Source: Enterococcus sulfureus ATCC 49903
Lineage (GTDB): Bacteria; Bacillota; Bacilli; Lactobacillales; Enterococcaceae
Length of the DNA: 64,000 nt
Reading direction: 5' to 3'
NCBI RefSeq assembly: GCF_000407605.1
Contig: NZ_ASWO01000005.1
Coordinates: 62,001-126,000 of the forward strand
Positions within the stretch are counted from its first letter, which is position 1. Each line of letters starts with the position of its first letter. The position numbers and the translations under genes were made by a program. Under the pieces are notes generated by a model. It did not search any database, was not told the DNA's origin, and worked only from the letters and a program-made list of their open reading frames with translations. Positions 52,405 through 62,351 of this stretch are shown here, piece after piece.

Positions 52405-52719
52405 ATGGCACACAATATTACAGACGCGACTTTCGCTGAAGAAACAGATAAAGGATTAGTATTAATCGATTTTTGGGCAACTTGGTGTGGACCTTGTCGC
52501 ATGCAAGCCCCGATTTTAGATCAATTGTCAAATGAATACGATGAAGATGCATTAAAAATCGTAAAAATGGATGTAGACGAAAACCCTGAAACACCGTCAT
52601 CATTTGGAATTATGAGTATTCCAACATTATTACTTAAAAAAGATGGTGAAGTAGTAGAAAAATTAGTAGGTGTTCATACAAAAGACCAACTAGAAGCAGT
52701 CATTGCAGCACACCAATAA
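52405..52719 (+). CDS. trxA: Thioredoxin
   Basis: A 104-residue thioredoxin with active site WCGPC near residues 30-34 and the cis-Pro SIPTLLL near residue 74. It reduces protein disulfides with thioredoxin reductase. The start is ATG 52405 behind TGGAGG. It is followed by a terminator before uvrC. Confidence 0.97.
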   Translation: MAHNITDATFAEETDKGLVLIDFWATWCGPCRMQAPILDQLSNEYDEDALKIVKMDVDENPETPSSFGIMSIPTLLLKKDGEVVEKLVGVHTKDQLEAVIAAHQ

Positions 52720-52723
52720 TGAC

Positions 52724-52760
52724 AAAAAGATACTGATGAATCAATCGGTATCTTTTTTTG
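52724..52760 (+). terminator. Terminator after trxA
   Basis: A 14-bp stem with one wobble (AAAAAGATACTGAT with ATCGGTATCTTTTT) is followed by T residues. Confidence 0.85.
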
Positions 52761-52785
52761 TACAAAAAGCGAAAGGAAGAAGTCG

Positions 52786-54573
52786 ATGAACGAAAAAATC
52801 AAGCATAAACTCGCCTTGCTTCCCGATCAACCTGGATGTTATTTGATGAAAGATAAAAATGGCACGATTATTTATGTTGGTAAGGCTAAGGTGTTGAAAA
52901 ATCGTGTGCGTTCTTATTTTACGGGAAGTCATAATACGAAAACGGAGCGTTTGGTGAGCGAGATCGAGGATTTTGAGTATATCATTACGGAATCAGATAT
53001 TGAAGCATTGGTATTGGAAATCAATTTGATCCAAAAAAATGATCCGAAATACAATATCATGCTAAAAGATGATAAATCGTATCCGTTTATCAAAGTAACC
53101 AATGAGCGTTATCCACGATTATTGATTACACGAAAAGTATTAAAAGATAAAGCATCGTATTTTGGTCCCTATCCTGATGTTCGAGCAGCCAATGAGACCA
53201 AAAAACTGCTAGATCGTTTGTTTCCCTTACGAAAATGTAAAGTCCTCCCAAAAGAAGTATGCCTGTATTATCATATGGGACAATGTTTAGCTCCGTGTGT
53301 ATTTGATGTACCTAAGGATACGTATACACAGATGACAGCTGAAATTAGACGTTTTTTAAACGGGGGACATACAGCCATTCAAAAAGAATTGGAACAAAAA
53401 ATGCAACAAGCAGCTGAAAAAATGGAGTTTGAACAAGCCGGTGAATACCGCGATCAGATTCAAGCGATTGAAACGATCATGACAAAACAAAAAATGACCC
53501 AGACGGACTTACTAGATCGAGATGTATTTGGCTATGCGATTGAAAATGGTTGGATGTGTGTACAAGTCTTTTTTGTTCGTCAAGGAAAAGTAATTGAACG
53601 TGACGTGTCGATGTTTCCATTTTATAACGAGGCGGAAGAAGATTTCTTAACATTTATTGGTCAATTTTATCAAGAAAATCATCATTTTTTACCGCGAGAA
53701 GTTTTAATTCCAGACACGATTGACCAAGTAAGTGTTGAGGCGATCGTTGAGACTCGAATTACACAACCTAAACGTGGGGAAAAGAAAAAATTGGTAGAAC
53801 TAGCTAATAAAAATGCACGTGTGTCTTTGACTGAAAAATTTGAATTGATCCAGCGTAAAAATGAGCGGACGATTGGAGCCATTGAACGTTTAGGACAAGC
53901 CATGAATATCCCAGTACCGATTCGAATTGAAGCATTTGATAATTCGAACATCATGGGGACTGATCCGGTTTCGGCGATGGTGGTATTTATTGATGGAAAA
54001 CCGATGAAAAAAGAATACCGTAAATATAAAATTAAAACAGTAACAGGACCAGATGACTACGCTTCAATGCGTGAAGTGATTTATCGTCGTTACTCTCGTG
54101 TGATCAAAGACCAATTGCCATTTCCTGATTTGATCATTATCGATGGAGGGAAAGGGCAAGTCGACGTTGCGCGGGATGTCTTAGAAAATCAATTGGGAAT
54201 CGATATTCCGATTGCTGGATTAGCTAAAAATGATCAACATAAAACCAGTGAATTATTATTTGGACCAAACTTAGATACGATCGATTTGGCACGAAATTCT
54301 GCTGAGTTCTTTTTGTTACAACGCATTCAAGATGAAGTCCATCGTTTTGCGATTACGTTCCATCGTCAATTGCGTAGCAAAAATAGTTTCGCATCAAAAT
54401 TAGATGGAATAAACGGATTAGGTCCAAAACGCAAACAAGATTTACTAAAAGAATTTAAATCATTGAAAAAAATTGAGGCAGCCACAATTGAAGAGTTACA
54501 AGCAGTAGGCTTACCTAAAGCAGTAGCTGAAAATACGTATCACGCTTTACACAAAACCCCACCACAGACGTAA
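52786..54573 (+). CDS. uvrC: Excinuclease ABC subunit C
   Basis: A 595-residue UvrC that makes both incisions in nucleotide excision repair. It has the GIY-YIG nuclease near residues 14-92 ([15 protein letters not shown]), a UVR motif near residue 205, the RNase H-like 5' nuclease region ([17 protein letters not shown]), and C-terminal helix-hairpin-helix motifs. Length is normal. It lies 66 bp after trxA. Confidence 0.96.
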   Translation: MNEKIKHKLALLPDQPGCYLMKDKNGTIIYVGKAKVLKNRVRSYFTGSHNTKTERLVSEIEDFEYIITESDIEALVLEINLIQKNDPKYNIMLKDDKSYPFIKVTNERYPRLLITRKVLKDKASYFGPYPDVRAANETKKLLDRLFPLRKCKVLPKEVCLYYHMGQCLAPCVFDVPKDTYTQMTAEIRRFLNGGHTAIQKELEQKMQQAAEKMEFEQAGEYRDQIQAIETIMTKQKMTQTDLLDRDVFGYAIENGWMCVQVFFVRQGKVIERDVSMFPFYNEAEEDFLTFIGQFYQENHHFLPREVLIPDTIDQVSVEAIVETRITQPKRGEKKKLVELANKNARVSLTEKFELIQRKNERTIGAIERLGQAMNIPVPIRIEAFDNSNIMGTDPVSAMVVFIDGKPMKKEYRKYKIKTVTGPDDYASMREVIYRRYSRVIKDQLPFPDLIIIDGGKGQVDVARDVLENQLGIDIPIAGLAKNDQHKTSELLFGPNLDTIDLARNSAEFFLLQRIQDEVHRFAITFHRQLRSKNSFASKLDGINGLGPKRKQDLLKEFKSLKKIEAATIEELQAVGLPKAVAENTYHALHKTPPQT

Positions 54574-54591
54574 GTCGTGATGGGGTTTTAA
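54553..54591. terminator. Bidirectional terminator uvrC / glutamine amidotransferase
   Basis: AAAACCCCA pairs with TGGGGTTTT around the uvrC stop region, with T-rich ends. Confidence 0.7.
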
Positions 54592-55317
54592 TCAGTTGAA
54601 TCGTTCCACTAAATAGGTGAAAAATTCTTGATCAGTTGGATTGGTTTTAAATCCTTGTTCGGGATGCCATTGAACACCCAAGATGCAAGAAGAATCGATT
54701 ACGCCTTCAATCGCTTCAACAGCGCCATCTGTCGCGCGTGCAGTAACGGTAAAAGGTGGCGCGATTTGGTCAACTGCTTGATGATGATAAGAATTGACAG
54801 CAACCGTTTCTGGTAGAAATTCCGCAAGATAGCTATTGGGTTCAATCGTAATCTCATGTGTTGCTTTGGTAAGTGGAACGGGAGATTGAACATGCGCAAG
54901 GGTTAAACTTGGATCTAAAGATAGATCTTGGATCATGGTTCCGCCAAATGCTACATTTAATAGTTGCATCCCACGGCAGACACCCGCGATCGGTTTTTTT
55001 TGACGAATTGCTTCTTGGATCAACGCAAGTTCAAACGTATCACGTTGTTTGAAGAGATCTCCCAATTTTTCATGTGGGTCTTGATCGTATAAACTAGGAT
55101 CCACATCTTGTCCACCAGCAAGAAGCAAGACATCGATTAAGTCGATATAGTCTTTTGCTTGTTCTGGCTGACCTAAAGGCAAAATAATCGGTAGTCCACC
55201 AGCTTTAGTCACGCCTTCGACAAATTCTTTTGGGGTATAAGAGAACGTATATTCATTTTGATCTTCTGGATTCACGGCAGTCCGTTCATTTCCAGCGATT
55301 CCGATTTTTCGTATCAT
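54592..55317 (-). CDS. Gamma-glutamyl-gamma-aminobutyrate hydrolase family protein (peptidase C26)
   Basis: A 241-residue class I glutamine amidotransferase-like hydrolase. The nucleophile elbow GVCRGMQLLNV (Cys near residue 113) and the catalytic HisGlu in VQWHPEQG near residue 219 are present. Relatives (PuuD) hydrolyse gamma-glutamyl-GABA or other gamma-glutamyl amides. The true substrate is unknown. Confidence 0.88.
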   Translation of the reverse strand: MIRKIGIAGNERTAVNPEDQNEYTFSYTPKEFVEGVTKAGGLPIILPLGQPEQAKDYIDLIDVLLLAGGQDVDPSLYDQDPHEKLGDLFKQRDTFELALIQEAIRQKKPIAGVCRGMQLLNVAFGGTMIQDLSLDPSLTLAHVQSPVPLTKATHEITIEPNSYLAEFLPETVAVNSYHHQAVDQIAPPFTVTARATDGAVEAIEGVIDSSCILGVQWHPEQGFKTNPTDQEFFTYLVERFN

Positions 55318-55332
55318 AGAGACTCCTTAAAA

Positions 55333-55362
55333 AAAAGCTGATGCCTGAGCATCAACTTTTAT
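55333..55362 (-). terminator. Terminator after the glyoxalase gene
   Basis: AAAAGCTGATGC pairs with GCATCAACTTTT (one mismatch) between the two minus-strand genes, with T residues on the minus strand. Confidence 0.75.
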
Positions 55363-55368
55363 GTGTAA

Positions 55369-55743
55369 TTATTTTGCGCGTACGACTTCGATTTTGTAGC
55401 CATCAGGATCGACTACAAAGTAATAAGAAGGGGGTGTACCTGGTAGTCCTTTAAGATCAGTTACATTAAAACCGGCTTCTTTATGTGTTTCATGTAGTGC
55501 AGCAACATCTTCTGTTGCAATTGCGATATGGCCATAGCCATCGCCTAGATCGTATGCTTCGTGATCATAGTTGTATGTCAATTCTAGTTCGTAGTCGTCA
55601 CCTGGTAAAGTAAGGTAAACTAAAGTGAATTTCGCATCTGGAAAATCACGACGACGACTTTCTTCAAATCCAAAAGCCTCTGTATAAAATTTTAATGATG
55701 CCTCTAAATCTTTTACACGTACACAAGTGTGTGCCATTTTCAT
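55369..55743 (-). CDS. gloA: Lactoylglutathione lyase (glyoxalase I)
   Basis: A 124-residue glyoxalase/VOC enzyme that detoxifies methylglyoxal. It begins MAHTCVRVKDLEASLKFY with metal-ligand His after the first two residues, and has ELTYNYD near residue 56, GYGHIAIA near residue 70 (metal-binding) and DPDGYKIEVV at the C terminus. Normal length and monocistronic. Confidence 0.94.
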   Translation of the reverse strand: MKMAHTCVRVKDLEASLKFYTEAFGFEESRRRDFPDAKFTLVYLTLPGDDYELELTYNYDHEAYDLGDGYGHIAIATEDVAALHETHKEAGFNVTDLKGLPGTPPSYYFVVDPDGYKIEVVRAK

Positions 55744-55879
55744 AAAAAGATTCCTCCATTCTTTTCGTTGATGAGTCTATAATAACATAACAAATAAAAA
55801 TCCTGAATTACTTTGTTTAGTTTAGACTTGTGCCAAAAGAAAAAACACGCTAAACTTCTTTTAAAAGGAGCGAATGTGA

Positions 55880-56326
55880 ATGAATAAACAACCAGTGTTT
55901 GGGAAAAAAGAAACTAATAAAACGTATAAAGAACGAAAAGGTGCATATGTGGTGATCCACCGTCATGAAGGGCAGGAAGTAATTTTGGTTCAAGCACCAA
56001 ATGGAGCATATTTTTTACCCGGTGGTGAAATCGAACAAAATGAAACGCATCCGGAAACGATTGCACGTGAAATGTTAGAAGAAGTCGGATTTGAAGTTCA
56101 AGTCGGAGAGTATTTAGGAGAAGCGATCGAATATTTCTATTCCAGTCATCGCGATACGTATTACGAGCATCCAGGCTATTTTTATGTCGTGGACCAGTTT
56201 GAAAAAGTAGCAGAACCAACGGAAAAAACCAATCAATTATTATGGACCTCACCAGAAGAAGCGATGCTGTTATTAAAACGCGGTAGTCATCGATGGGCTG
56301 TCCAGAAATGGATGAAATCTTTATAA
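55880..56326 (+). CDS. NUDIX family hydrolase
   Basis: A 148-residue Nudix hydrolase that cleaves a nucleoside diphosphate linked to another group. The full Nudix box is present (GGEIEQNE then REMLEEVGF, residues 49-71). The substrate cannot be told. It has an AAAGGAG site and ends at a terminator shared with the HAD gene. Confidence 0.92.
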   Translation: MNKQPVFGKKETNKTYKERKGAYVVIHRHEGQEVILVQAPNGAYFLPGGEIEQNETHPETIAREMLEEVGFEVQVGEYLGEAIEYFYSSHRDTYYEHPGYFYVVDQFEKVAEPTEKTNQLLWTSPEEAMLLLKRGSHRWAVQKWMKSL

Positions 56327-56331
56327 AAAAT

Positions 56332-56378
56332 ACCACACTTCGTTCAACTTTTTTAAAGTAGTGCGAAGTGTGGTGTTT
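56332..56378. terminator. Bidirectional terminator Nudix / HAD
   Basis: An 11-bp perfect stem (ACCACACTTCG with CGAAGTGTGGT) with a 21-nt loop and T-rich flanks separates convergent genes. Confidence 0.75.
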
Positions 56379-56381
56379 TCT

Positions 56382-57194
56382 TTATACTAAAGCATACGTG
56401 CGAATGGCGTGCGCGACACCATGTTCATTATTGGTTTTAGTAATGACTGTTGCGTGGTTTTTGACGTTTTCTGTGGCGTTACCCATGGCCACACCAGTTC
56501 CAGCATATTGGATCATTTCTAAATCATTTTCATTATCACCAATCGCCATCACTTCATCACTAGTTAAGCTTAAGTGAGTCGCTAGTTGATGGACTGCGGC
56601 TCCTTTGTTGACATTCTTGTTTAAAATTTCTAAAAAGAATGGCGTGCTTTTCACTACTGTAAAACGTTCACGCATAAAATCTGGAAGCTCTTGTTCAACA
56701 CGAGCTAATTTTTCAGGATCATCGATCATCATCATTTTAATAATCGATAGATCCGGCGTCATTTCTTCTGGTGTACGATAGCGAATCGGCATGTTCACTA
56801 AGTAGGCTTCATGGACGGTGTAAGGACTGATATCTCGATTTGCCGTATAGATATGTTCTTCTGTTTCAGTATGCAAATGCACGTCTAAACGACGAGCAGT
56901 CATTTCGATATCTAAAAAGTCTTCATGTGTCAGTCCGTGAAGTGAGATTTTTTCTTTTGTATGAGCATCTTGAATAATCGATCCATTGTAGCTGATGACG
57001 AAATCATCTTGTTTGTCTAAACCTAATTCTTCCACTAATGGCAATACGCCAATAATCGGGCGACCTGTACACAATACGATTTTGATTCCACGTGCTTGTG
57101 CTTCGTCTAGTGCAGCTTTGACCTCTGAAGTAACTTGGTGTTGATCGTTTAGTAACGTACCATCGATATCGATAGCGATTAATTTGATTGACAT
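56382..57194 (-). CDS. Cof-type HAD family sugar-phosphate phosphatase
   Basis: A 270-residue HAD phosphatase of the Cof/YidA subfamily. Motif I is IAIDIDGTL (residues 7-15), with LCTGRP, and the C-terminal motif VMAIGDNENDLEM near residue 218. Members dephosphorylate sugar phosphates and cofactors. I start at ATG 57194, behind AGAAAGGA; a longer frame would enter the upstream gene. It follows the HD phosphohydrolase gene by 13 bp. Confidence 0.92.
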   Translation of the reverse strand: MSIKLIAIDIDGTLLNDQHQVTSEVKAALDEAQARGIKIVLCTGRPIIGVLPLVEELGLDKQDDFVISYNGSIIQDAHTKEKISLHGLTHEDFLDIEMTARRLDVHLHTETEEHIYTANRDISPYTVHEAYLVNMPIRYRTPEEMTPDLSIIKMMMIDDPEKLARVEQELPDFMRERFTVVKSTPFFLEILNKNVNKGAAVHQLATHLSLTSDEVMAIGDNENDLEMIQYAGTGVAMGNATENVKNHATVITKTNNEHGVAHAIRTYALV

Positions 57195-57207
57195 CTTCTC
57201 ATCCTTT

Positions 57208-58560
57208 CTAAATGAGTGCACCATTATGAATATGTGCACGAAATTGCATGTATGTGTCATGAAATAAGTCATAGGAACTTGAATGATCTTCATGAATCAT
57301 TTCACGAGGGAAATAAAATCTATGATCACCTTGAGATTGTCCAGCTAAAGCCGCAACTAAGGCACTAACATGAGACAACTCAATAAGGGTACCATCTTTT
57401 TCTTGTAATTCGATTTGTGTCCGTGAGCTTTTTGCATTCGGACGATAAAAATCATAAGGTAAATCAAAACTAGAATTCGTTGCAGTATAATAAGTTGGAT
57501 TAAATCCGACTTTTTCGACTGCTGATGTTAATGCCTCTAGTAATGCATCATCTTGAGGAGATAAAAAGGTTGCTGATTTTAATGGTTTGCGGTTTAAAAA
57601 GCGTCGTGCCAAATCATTAAGGATTGGATCATCACTTTCTAACCAATGAATAAAGTACGTATTTAATACACCGTCATCTAATTTTAAATAGTCTTCCAAC
57701 TGAAAGTGTTCTTTGAAAAAGGGAACAAGCAGTGGGGCACTACGATCAAAATAATCCGGCTGTTTTGTATACAATTCTTTAGCACGAGCCAATAAATGTG
57801 AGAGCCCGACTTCCATCCCACGAGAAGTTGGATGGAAATAGACTTGAACATACATCTGATAACGACTGACGATATAATCTTCGACAGCATGCATCCCACT
57901 CATCGAAAAACTAATTCCGTGTTCATATGGACGAATAACTCGCAAGATGCGTCGCAAGTCAAATGTGCCATATTCTACACCAGTATAGTACGCATCACGC
58001 AATAAATAATCCATTCGATCCGCATCGATTTGACTAGAAATTAGTTGCACGACTTGAGGATTCGGATATTCTTTAGTGATCACGCTTGCGACTTTTTCAG
58101 GAAATCCCGCTTCTACTCGATTTAAAATTTGATAGACTTCTGTTTCAGGAGAAGTCAAAATCGCGACAGTTTGGGCTTCGTGATCGGTTTGAAATAAGTG
58201 TTCAAACGTATGGGAATAGGCACCGTGACCAATATCATGTAATAACGCAGCACATAAAGTCACGAGACGCTCTTCATCGTCCCAACCACCAATACCGATT
58301 TGTTCAATCGAATAGTTTCGCTCGAAAAGGTCGCAAATGTTGCGGGCAATCTCATATACTCCTAATGAATGTGAAAAACGTGTATGCTCGGCACCATGAA
58401 AGGTAAACGATGCTGTACCTAATTGGTGGATTCTTCGTAAACGCTGTACTTCACGAGAATTGATCAAATCCAAGATGACTTGATGTTGAACATGGATATA
58501 GCTGTGTACGGGATCGCGAAATACTTTTTCAATTGGAAGTACTTGTTGTTTATAACTCAA
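57208..58560 (-). CDS. HD-domain dNTP triphosphohydrolase (EF1143-like)
   Basis: A 450-residue HD-superfamily enzyme. The metal-binding set is visible: HTRFSHSLG (His64), LLHDIGHGAYSHTFEH (His108, Asp109) and QIDADRMDYLLRDA near residue 177. It closely resembles E. faecalis EF1143, a tetrameric dNTPase that hydrolyses dNTPs to nucleoside and triphosphate and is regulated by dGTP/dATP. It overlaps lipL by ATGA. Confidence 0.9.
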   Translation of the reverse strand: MSYKQQVLPIEKVFRDPVHSYIHVQHQVILDLINSREVQRLRRIHQLGTASFTFHGAEHTRFSHSLGVYEIARNICDLFERNYSIEQIGIGGWDDEERLVTLCAALLHDIGHGAYSHTFEHLFQTDHEAQTVAILTSPETEVYQILNRVEAGFPEKVASVITKEYPNPQVVQLISSQIDADRMDYLLRDAYYTGVEYGTFDLRRILRVIRPYEHGISFSMSGMHAVEDYIVSRYQMYVQVYFHPTSRGMEVGLSHLLARAKELYTKQPDYFDRSAPLLVPFFKEHFQLEDYLKLDDGVLNTYFIHWLESDDPILNDLARRFLNRKPLKSATFLSPQDDALLEALTSAVEKVGFNPTYYTATNSSFDLPYDFYRPNAKSSRTQIELQEKDGTLIELSHVSALVAALAGQSQGDHRFYFPREMIHEDHSSSYDLFHDTYMQFRAHIHNGALI

Positions 58561-59357
58561 TCGGCGGCCTCCTTTAAAACCTCATTTCGATCGAGCATAT
58601 TTTTTGCTCGTTTTTGAAATAGAGGAGTCGTTTTGACGGTTTGAAGTAGTTCTTGTTGCATTTGTGGGTTCTCTACTGCATGAAAGGCAACTTGCAGTCG
58701 TTTTTTGACATCACGTACGTCAATCTCTGTGCCTAAAGCCGCTTCAACTGTCGTCATACAAGCAGGATCGATCTCAGGGAATCCGCTATCGGGCAATACT
58801 TGTGCGGCATCGTAGAACGATTTCGCGATTTGACCGCGTAGCTGTTGGTCTCCATTTACACTAAGATAGACCATCACTGCGATGTTCTCTTTGATTCGTC
58901 GTTGCGCCATCCCAGCGATTTTTTTGCCATTTACGCTTAGGTCGAATGTTCCTGGACAATAAGAGTTTACAATCTCATAAGCTTCAATCGTTAATTCAGG
59001 AAAGGCTTGTTGGATAAGCGAAAGGCAAATCGTATACGCATCGTCGATCGTTTGAATCGCTTCAGTTTTTTTGAAAATATACGAAAGATTGAGCACGCCT
59101 TCATCTGCAATAACCCCTAAGCCACCAGAATTTCGGATAATAGGAGTCAAATGCTGTGCTTTAATCGTCTGTACACCAGCAGCTAAATCCGGTACTTTCG
59201 TATCTTTCATACCTAAAATAAACGTATGGTTCAATTGCCAAAAATGTAAATACGCCTGTTCATCAGGCAATTCATCAAGTAAGCAATCTGTTAAGACGAA
59301 TGGCAATAATGTCTCTTGAGCAGATAAACTCAGTTGGTCGAGCATAAAAACAGTCAT
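58557..59357 (-). CDS. lipL: Octanoyl/lipoyl transferase (LipL-like, BPL/LplA/LipB family)
   Basis: A 266-residue lipoate-attachment enzyme. RNSGGLGVIADEGVLNLS (residues 75-92) and NSYCPGTFDLSVNGKKIAG (131-149) match LipL, the amidotransferase that moves octanoyl or lipoyl groups from GcvH to the E2 subunits; Cys134 would be the nucleophile. Lipoate-protein ligase activity is an alternative. I choose ATG 59357, behind AGAAAGGA. Confidence 0.85.
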   Translation of the reverse strand: MTVFMLDQLSLSAQETLLPFVLTDCLLDELPDEQAYLHFWQLNHTFILGMKDTKVPDLAAGVQTIKAQHLTPIIRNSGGLGVIADEGVLNLSYIFKKTEAIQTIDDAYTICLSLIQQAFPELTIEAYEIVNSYCPGTFDLSVNGKKIAGMAQRRIKENIAVMVYLSVNGDQQLRGQIAKSFYDAAQVLPDSGFPEIDPACMTTVEAALGTEIDVRDVKKRLQVAFHAVENPQMQQELLQTVKTTPLFQKRAKNMLDRNEVLKEAAD

Positions 59358-59501
59358 AAAAAAATCCTTTCTATTATTTCTAGCTTCATTATAAACGATT
59401 TCGTTTCTTTTTGGCGAAAAGTTCCTTTTAAAATGAAGAATCGTTGACAAATTGGCCAAAAGCATTGAAAATGTGAACAGAAAACACAAGGAGGTCAAAG
59501 T

Positions 59502-59933
59502 GTGGAAAATAAACAAGGGCAGGCAATTGCGATTCATTTAGAAACAATTGTCCAACAAGAAGGCGAAACGCAGAATTTTGTATTTGATCTGGATGGTCAA
59601 TTAGTAAAAATCGGGGATACGTTATATATTCGCTATAAAGAAGAGACAGCAGAAGGGCAAGTTCCAGTAACGATTAAATTGTTACCTGACGGTAGTTTAC
59701 AATTGATCCGTGCAAGTGAGATGCGCTTACGCTTAAAATTTGAATACAAAGAAACGATCGAAAGTCATTATAAAACACCATATGGCATGATGTTTTTTAG
59801 CACCTACACACACGATATGCATGTGAGTTTAAAAGATCAACCCACGGCTGGCGATATTGCGATTGATTATGATTTATTTTTAGGGGAACAAAAAGCAGGA
59901 GAATATCAAATGCGCTTGACGTTTACTGCATAA
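59502..59933 (+). CDS. DUF1934 domain-containing protein (YwiB-like)
   Basis: A 143-residue protein of the DUF1934 beta-barrel family (calycin-like fold). It starts with GTG 59502 behind AAGGAGG. It lies upstream of rpoE, where this family is commonly found in Firmicutes. Function unknown. Confidence 0.85.
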   Translation: MENKQGQAIAIHLETIVQQEGETQNFVFDLDGQLVKIGDTLYIRYKEETAEGQVPVTIKLLPDGSLQLIRASEMRLRLKFEYKETIESHYKTPYGMMFFSTYTHDMHVSLKDQPTAGDIAIDYDLFLGEQKAGEYQMRLTFTA

Positions 59934-60017
59934 ATTTTAAGAATTTAAAAGAAAAAATTGCTTTTTTGTCTACATTTTTGTATGATTAGGAGTAGACTGT
60001 GAAAGGACGTGTCCCGA

Positions 60018-60629
60018 TTGGAAATTAATGTATTTGAAGGCCTGGATAGAAGCGAATTGTCCATGATTGAAGTGGCGCATGCGATTTTAGAACAACGTGG
60101 AGATGTGATGGATTTTTCTGATTTAGTCAATCAAATCCAAACCTACCTTGGAAAATCTGATGGTGAAATTCGTGATGCTTTGGCTCAATTTTATACGGAT
60201 TTAAATATTGATGGAAGTTTTATTTCATTAGGAGATAATCGTTGGGGATTACGCTCTTGGTATGCAATCGACTCAATCGATGAAGAAATTAATCATGGCT
60301 TAGATGAAGATGATGAAGATACACCAAGAAAACGTAAACGTAAAAAAGTAAATGCCTTTATTAACGACGATGAAGATGCTATTGACTACAACGATGATGA
60401 TCCAGAAGATACTGATTTGTCTGAAGATGAAGAAGACGACGATTTATTTGAAGACGAAGAAGATGATGATGAAGAAATCTCAGCATATAACTCAGATTTA
60501 CAAGAGATTGGTGCAGATAATTCTGACGATGAAGAAGTGGTTCCTGAAAACATCGAAGAAGATCTAACGATTATCGACGATGATGAAGAAGACGAATTCG
60601 ACGACGAATACGAAGAAGACGCAGAATAA
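60018..60629 (+). CDS. rpoE: DNA-directed RNA polymerase delta subunit
   Basis: The delta subunit increases transcription specificity and recycling in Gram-positive bacteria. The N-terminal HARE-HTH domain covers residues 1-90 ([16 protein letters not shown], then [16 protein letters not shown]), followed by a disordered, extremely Asp/Glu-rich tail. I choose TTG 60018 (203 residues), because GAAAGGA gives correct spacing and the N terminus then matches enterococcal RpoE. GTG 60009 would be one base from that site. Confidence 0.93.
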   Translation: MEINVFEGLDRSELSMIEVAHAILEQRGDVMDFSDLVNQIQTYLGKSDGEIRDALAQFYTDLNIDGSFISLGDNRWGLRSWYAIDSIDEEINHGLDEDDEDTPRKRKRKKVNAFINDDEDAIDYNDDDPEDTDLSEDEEDDDLFEDEEDDDEEISAYNSDLQEIGADNSDDEEVVPENIEEDLTIIDDDEEDEFDDEYEEDAE

Positions 60630-60633
60630 AAAG

Positions 60634-60666
60634 AAACACTCAGGAAGAAGATCCTGAGTGTTTTTT
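60634..60666 (+). terminator. Terminator after rpoE
   Basis: A perfect 12-bp stem (AAACACTCAGGA with TCCTGAGTGTTT) and 6-nt loop is followed by T residues. Confidence 0.88.
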
Positions 60667-60732
60667 AGTACAATACGTGAAAAAGAAGTTGAATTCAAGA
60701 GCGACGAGTTATGATATAATGCAACAAGACAC

Positions 60733-60760
60733 AAAAAAAGCATACTCTATAGAGTATGCT
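60733..60760 (-). terminator. Terminator of tRNA-Arg
   Basis: The perfect palindrome AGCATACTCTATAGAGTATGCT is followed on the minus strand by seven T residues, 6 bp past the tRNA 3' end. On the plus strand it is followed by A residues, so it acts on the minus strand. Confidence 0.8.
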
Positions 60761-60765
60761 AAAAG

Positions 60766-60837
60766 CGCATCCTAAGGGAATCGAACCCCTGTCTCAAGAA
60801 CCGGAATCTTGTGTGATATCCACTACACTAAGGATGC
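60766..60837 (-). tRNA. tRNA-Arg (anticodon CCG)
   Basis: A 72-nt minus-strand tRNA with acceptor GCATCCT/AGGATGC, anticodon stem CAAGA/TCTTG around the loop TTCCGGT (anticodon CCG, reading CGG), and a T arm containing GGTTCGATTCC. The 3' CCA is not encoded. Confidence 0.92.
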
Positions 60838-60888
60838 AAATACTCATTAAGTATACCGGAAATTTTTAAAAAAACAAGGGGGAGTTAA

Positions 60889-62199
60889 ATGAAATTTGAA
60901 CAACAGTTGTCACAACAACAAAAACAAACCCAAAAGCTTGCACTTACACAACAGCTGCAACAATCTTTACAAGTGCTGCATTATTCAAGTGAAGAATTAT
61001 TTGACTTTATCAATCAACAGACATTAGACAATCCTTTGATCGAATTAAACGATCGCTATTTCTCAGGACTAAGCCACAGAGGTCATACTGCATCGACTTA
61101 TGAAGTGAATTTTGGTCAGCTACAAGACAATCGACAATCACTTTTTGATTTTCTAGTAGGACAAGTACATTTAAATTATCGGGATACAGCACTTCGTAAT
61201 CGTATTTTAAGATTGATCGAGTACATCGATCCTAATGGATGGCTAGTGACACCACTTGATCAAATTGCAAAGGAGCATCAAGAATCGTATTTAGAATGGC
61301 TAGATGCCTTAACGCTACTGCAACAATTAGACCCTCCAGGAATAGGTGCGCAAAATTTACAAGAGTGTTTGATGCTGCAAACCGAGCGCGACAGTCAAGC
61401 GCCCGAACTGGCCTACTTGATTTTAGAATCGTATTTTATGTTGTTCGTTGAACGAAAATGGGCACAAATTGCTGAGGAGTTAAAGTGTAGTATAAACGAA
61501 ATTCAACGCGTATTTGATTATGTCCAAACGCTCACACCAAAGCCAGGTGCAGCGTTTGAGCAAGAAGAGGGATTGTTGATCATTCCTGATCTAGAAGTAA
61601 TGATCGATCATGATAATGTATCGTTAACGAGTTTACGCTCTATGCAGCCGCCATTAAAATTCAACCAAGCATACTATGATGAATTGAACGAAACGAAAAA
61701 TGAAGAAGTGACGCAATTTTTAAAAAGTAATCGCAAAACCTTTGATTGGCTAAAACAGACATTAGACCAACGAGAGAACACGATTTTAAGAATTGGCGAA
61801 TTGATCGTCCAACGTCAAATATCTTTCTTTTTAGAAGACCATCATCCGTTGAATCCATTGACGATGCGTGAAGTAGCAGAAGCATTAGAACTACATGAAT
61901 CGACCGTCAGTCGTGCAGTCAATAAAAAATACATGTCGACCCCATTTGGTACCTATGAACTAAAAAGCTTTTTTACAACACGTGTATTGACGTCATCTGG
62001 AGAAGAAATTGCAACGACGCAAGTAAAAGAACATTTAAAACGAATGATTGAACATGAAGAAAAACGCAAGCCTCTATCCGATCAAAAGTTAGCGGATTTG
62101 CTCTCTAATATCGGATTTACAATCTCAAGAAGAACAGTGACGAAGTATCGTGAAGCATTAGGACTTCCTACGTCAAAAAATCGTAAACGATTTGAATAA
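60889..62199 (+). CDS. rpoN: RNA polymerase sigma-54 factor
   Basis: A 436-residue sigma-54. The Gln-rich activator region is at the N terminus (residues 1-50), the core-binding domain in the middle, the HTH around LTMREVAEALELHESTVSRAV near residue 323, and the C-terminal RpoN box SRRTVTKYREALGLPT. In enterococci it drives mannose-type PTS operons with Man/Lev activators. Start behind AAGGGGGAG. Confidence 0.95.
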   Translation: MKFEQQLSQQQKQTQKLALTQQLQQSLQVLHYSSEELFDFINQQTLDNPLIELNDRYFSGLSHRGHTASTYEVNFGQLQDNRQSLFDFLVGQVHLNYRDTALRNRILRLIEYIDPNGWLVTPLDQIAKEHQESYLEWLDALTLLQQLDPPGIGAQNLQECLMLQTERDSQAPELAYLILESYFMLFVERKWAQIAEELKCSINEIQRVFDYVQTLTPKPGAAFEQEEGLLIIPDLEVMIDHDNVSLTSLRSMQPPLKFNQAYYDELNETKNEEVTQFLKSNRKTFDWLKQTLDQRENTILRIGELIVQRQISFFLEDHHPLNPLTMREVAEALELHESTVSRAVNKKYMSTPFGTYELKSFFTTRVLTSSGEEIATTQVKEHLKRMIEHEEKRKPLSDQKLADLLSNIGFTISRRTVTKYREALGLPTSKNRKRFE

Positions 62200-62236
62200 A
62201 GTGCACGTATTTTTTGAGTGCGCTTTATTTTTTTAG
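62199..62236 (+). terminator. Hairpin after rpoN
   Basis: AAAGTGCAC pairs with GTGCGCTTT (one wobble) and is followed by a T-rich tail. Confidence 0.65.
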
Positions 62237-62272
62237 CCAAAAAGGGGGATTCTAAAAAAGCATAGTTTTCAG

Positions 62273-62301
62273 TTGCATGAAGCTAAAAATCGTGCTATCA
62301 T
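62273..62301 (+). promoter_or_regulatory. Predicted promoter of cggR-gap
   Basis: TTGCAT and TATCAT are 17 bp apart with an extended TGC before the -10, about 107 bp upstream of cggR. Confidence 0.7.
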
Positions 62302-62351
62302 AATTTTTGTAAGGAACAACATCCTTATATCGATATTTTTTTTAGTCTTAA

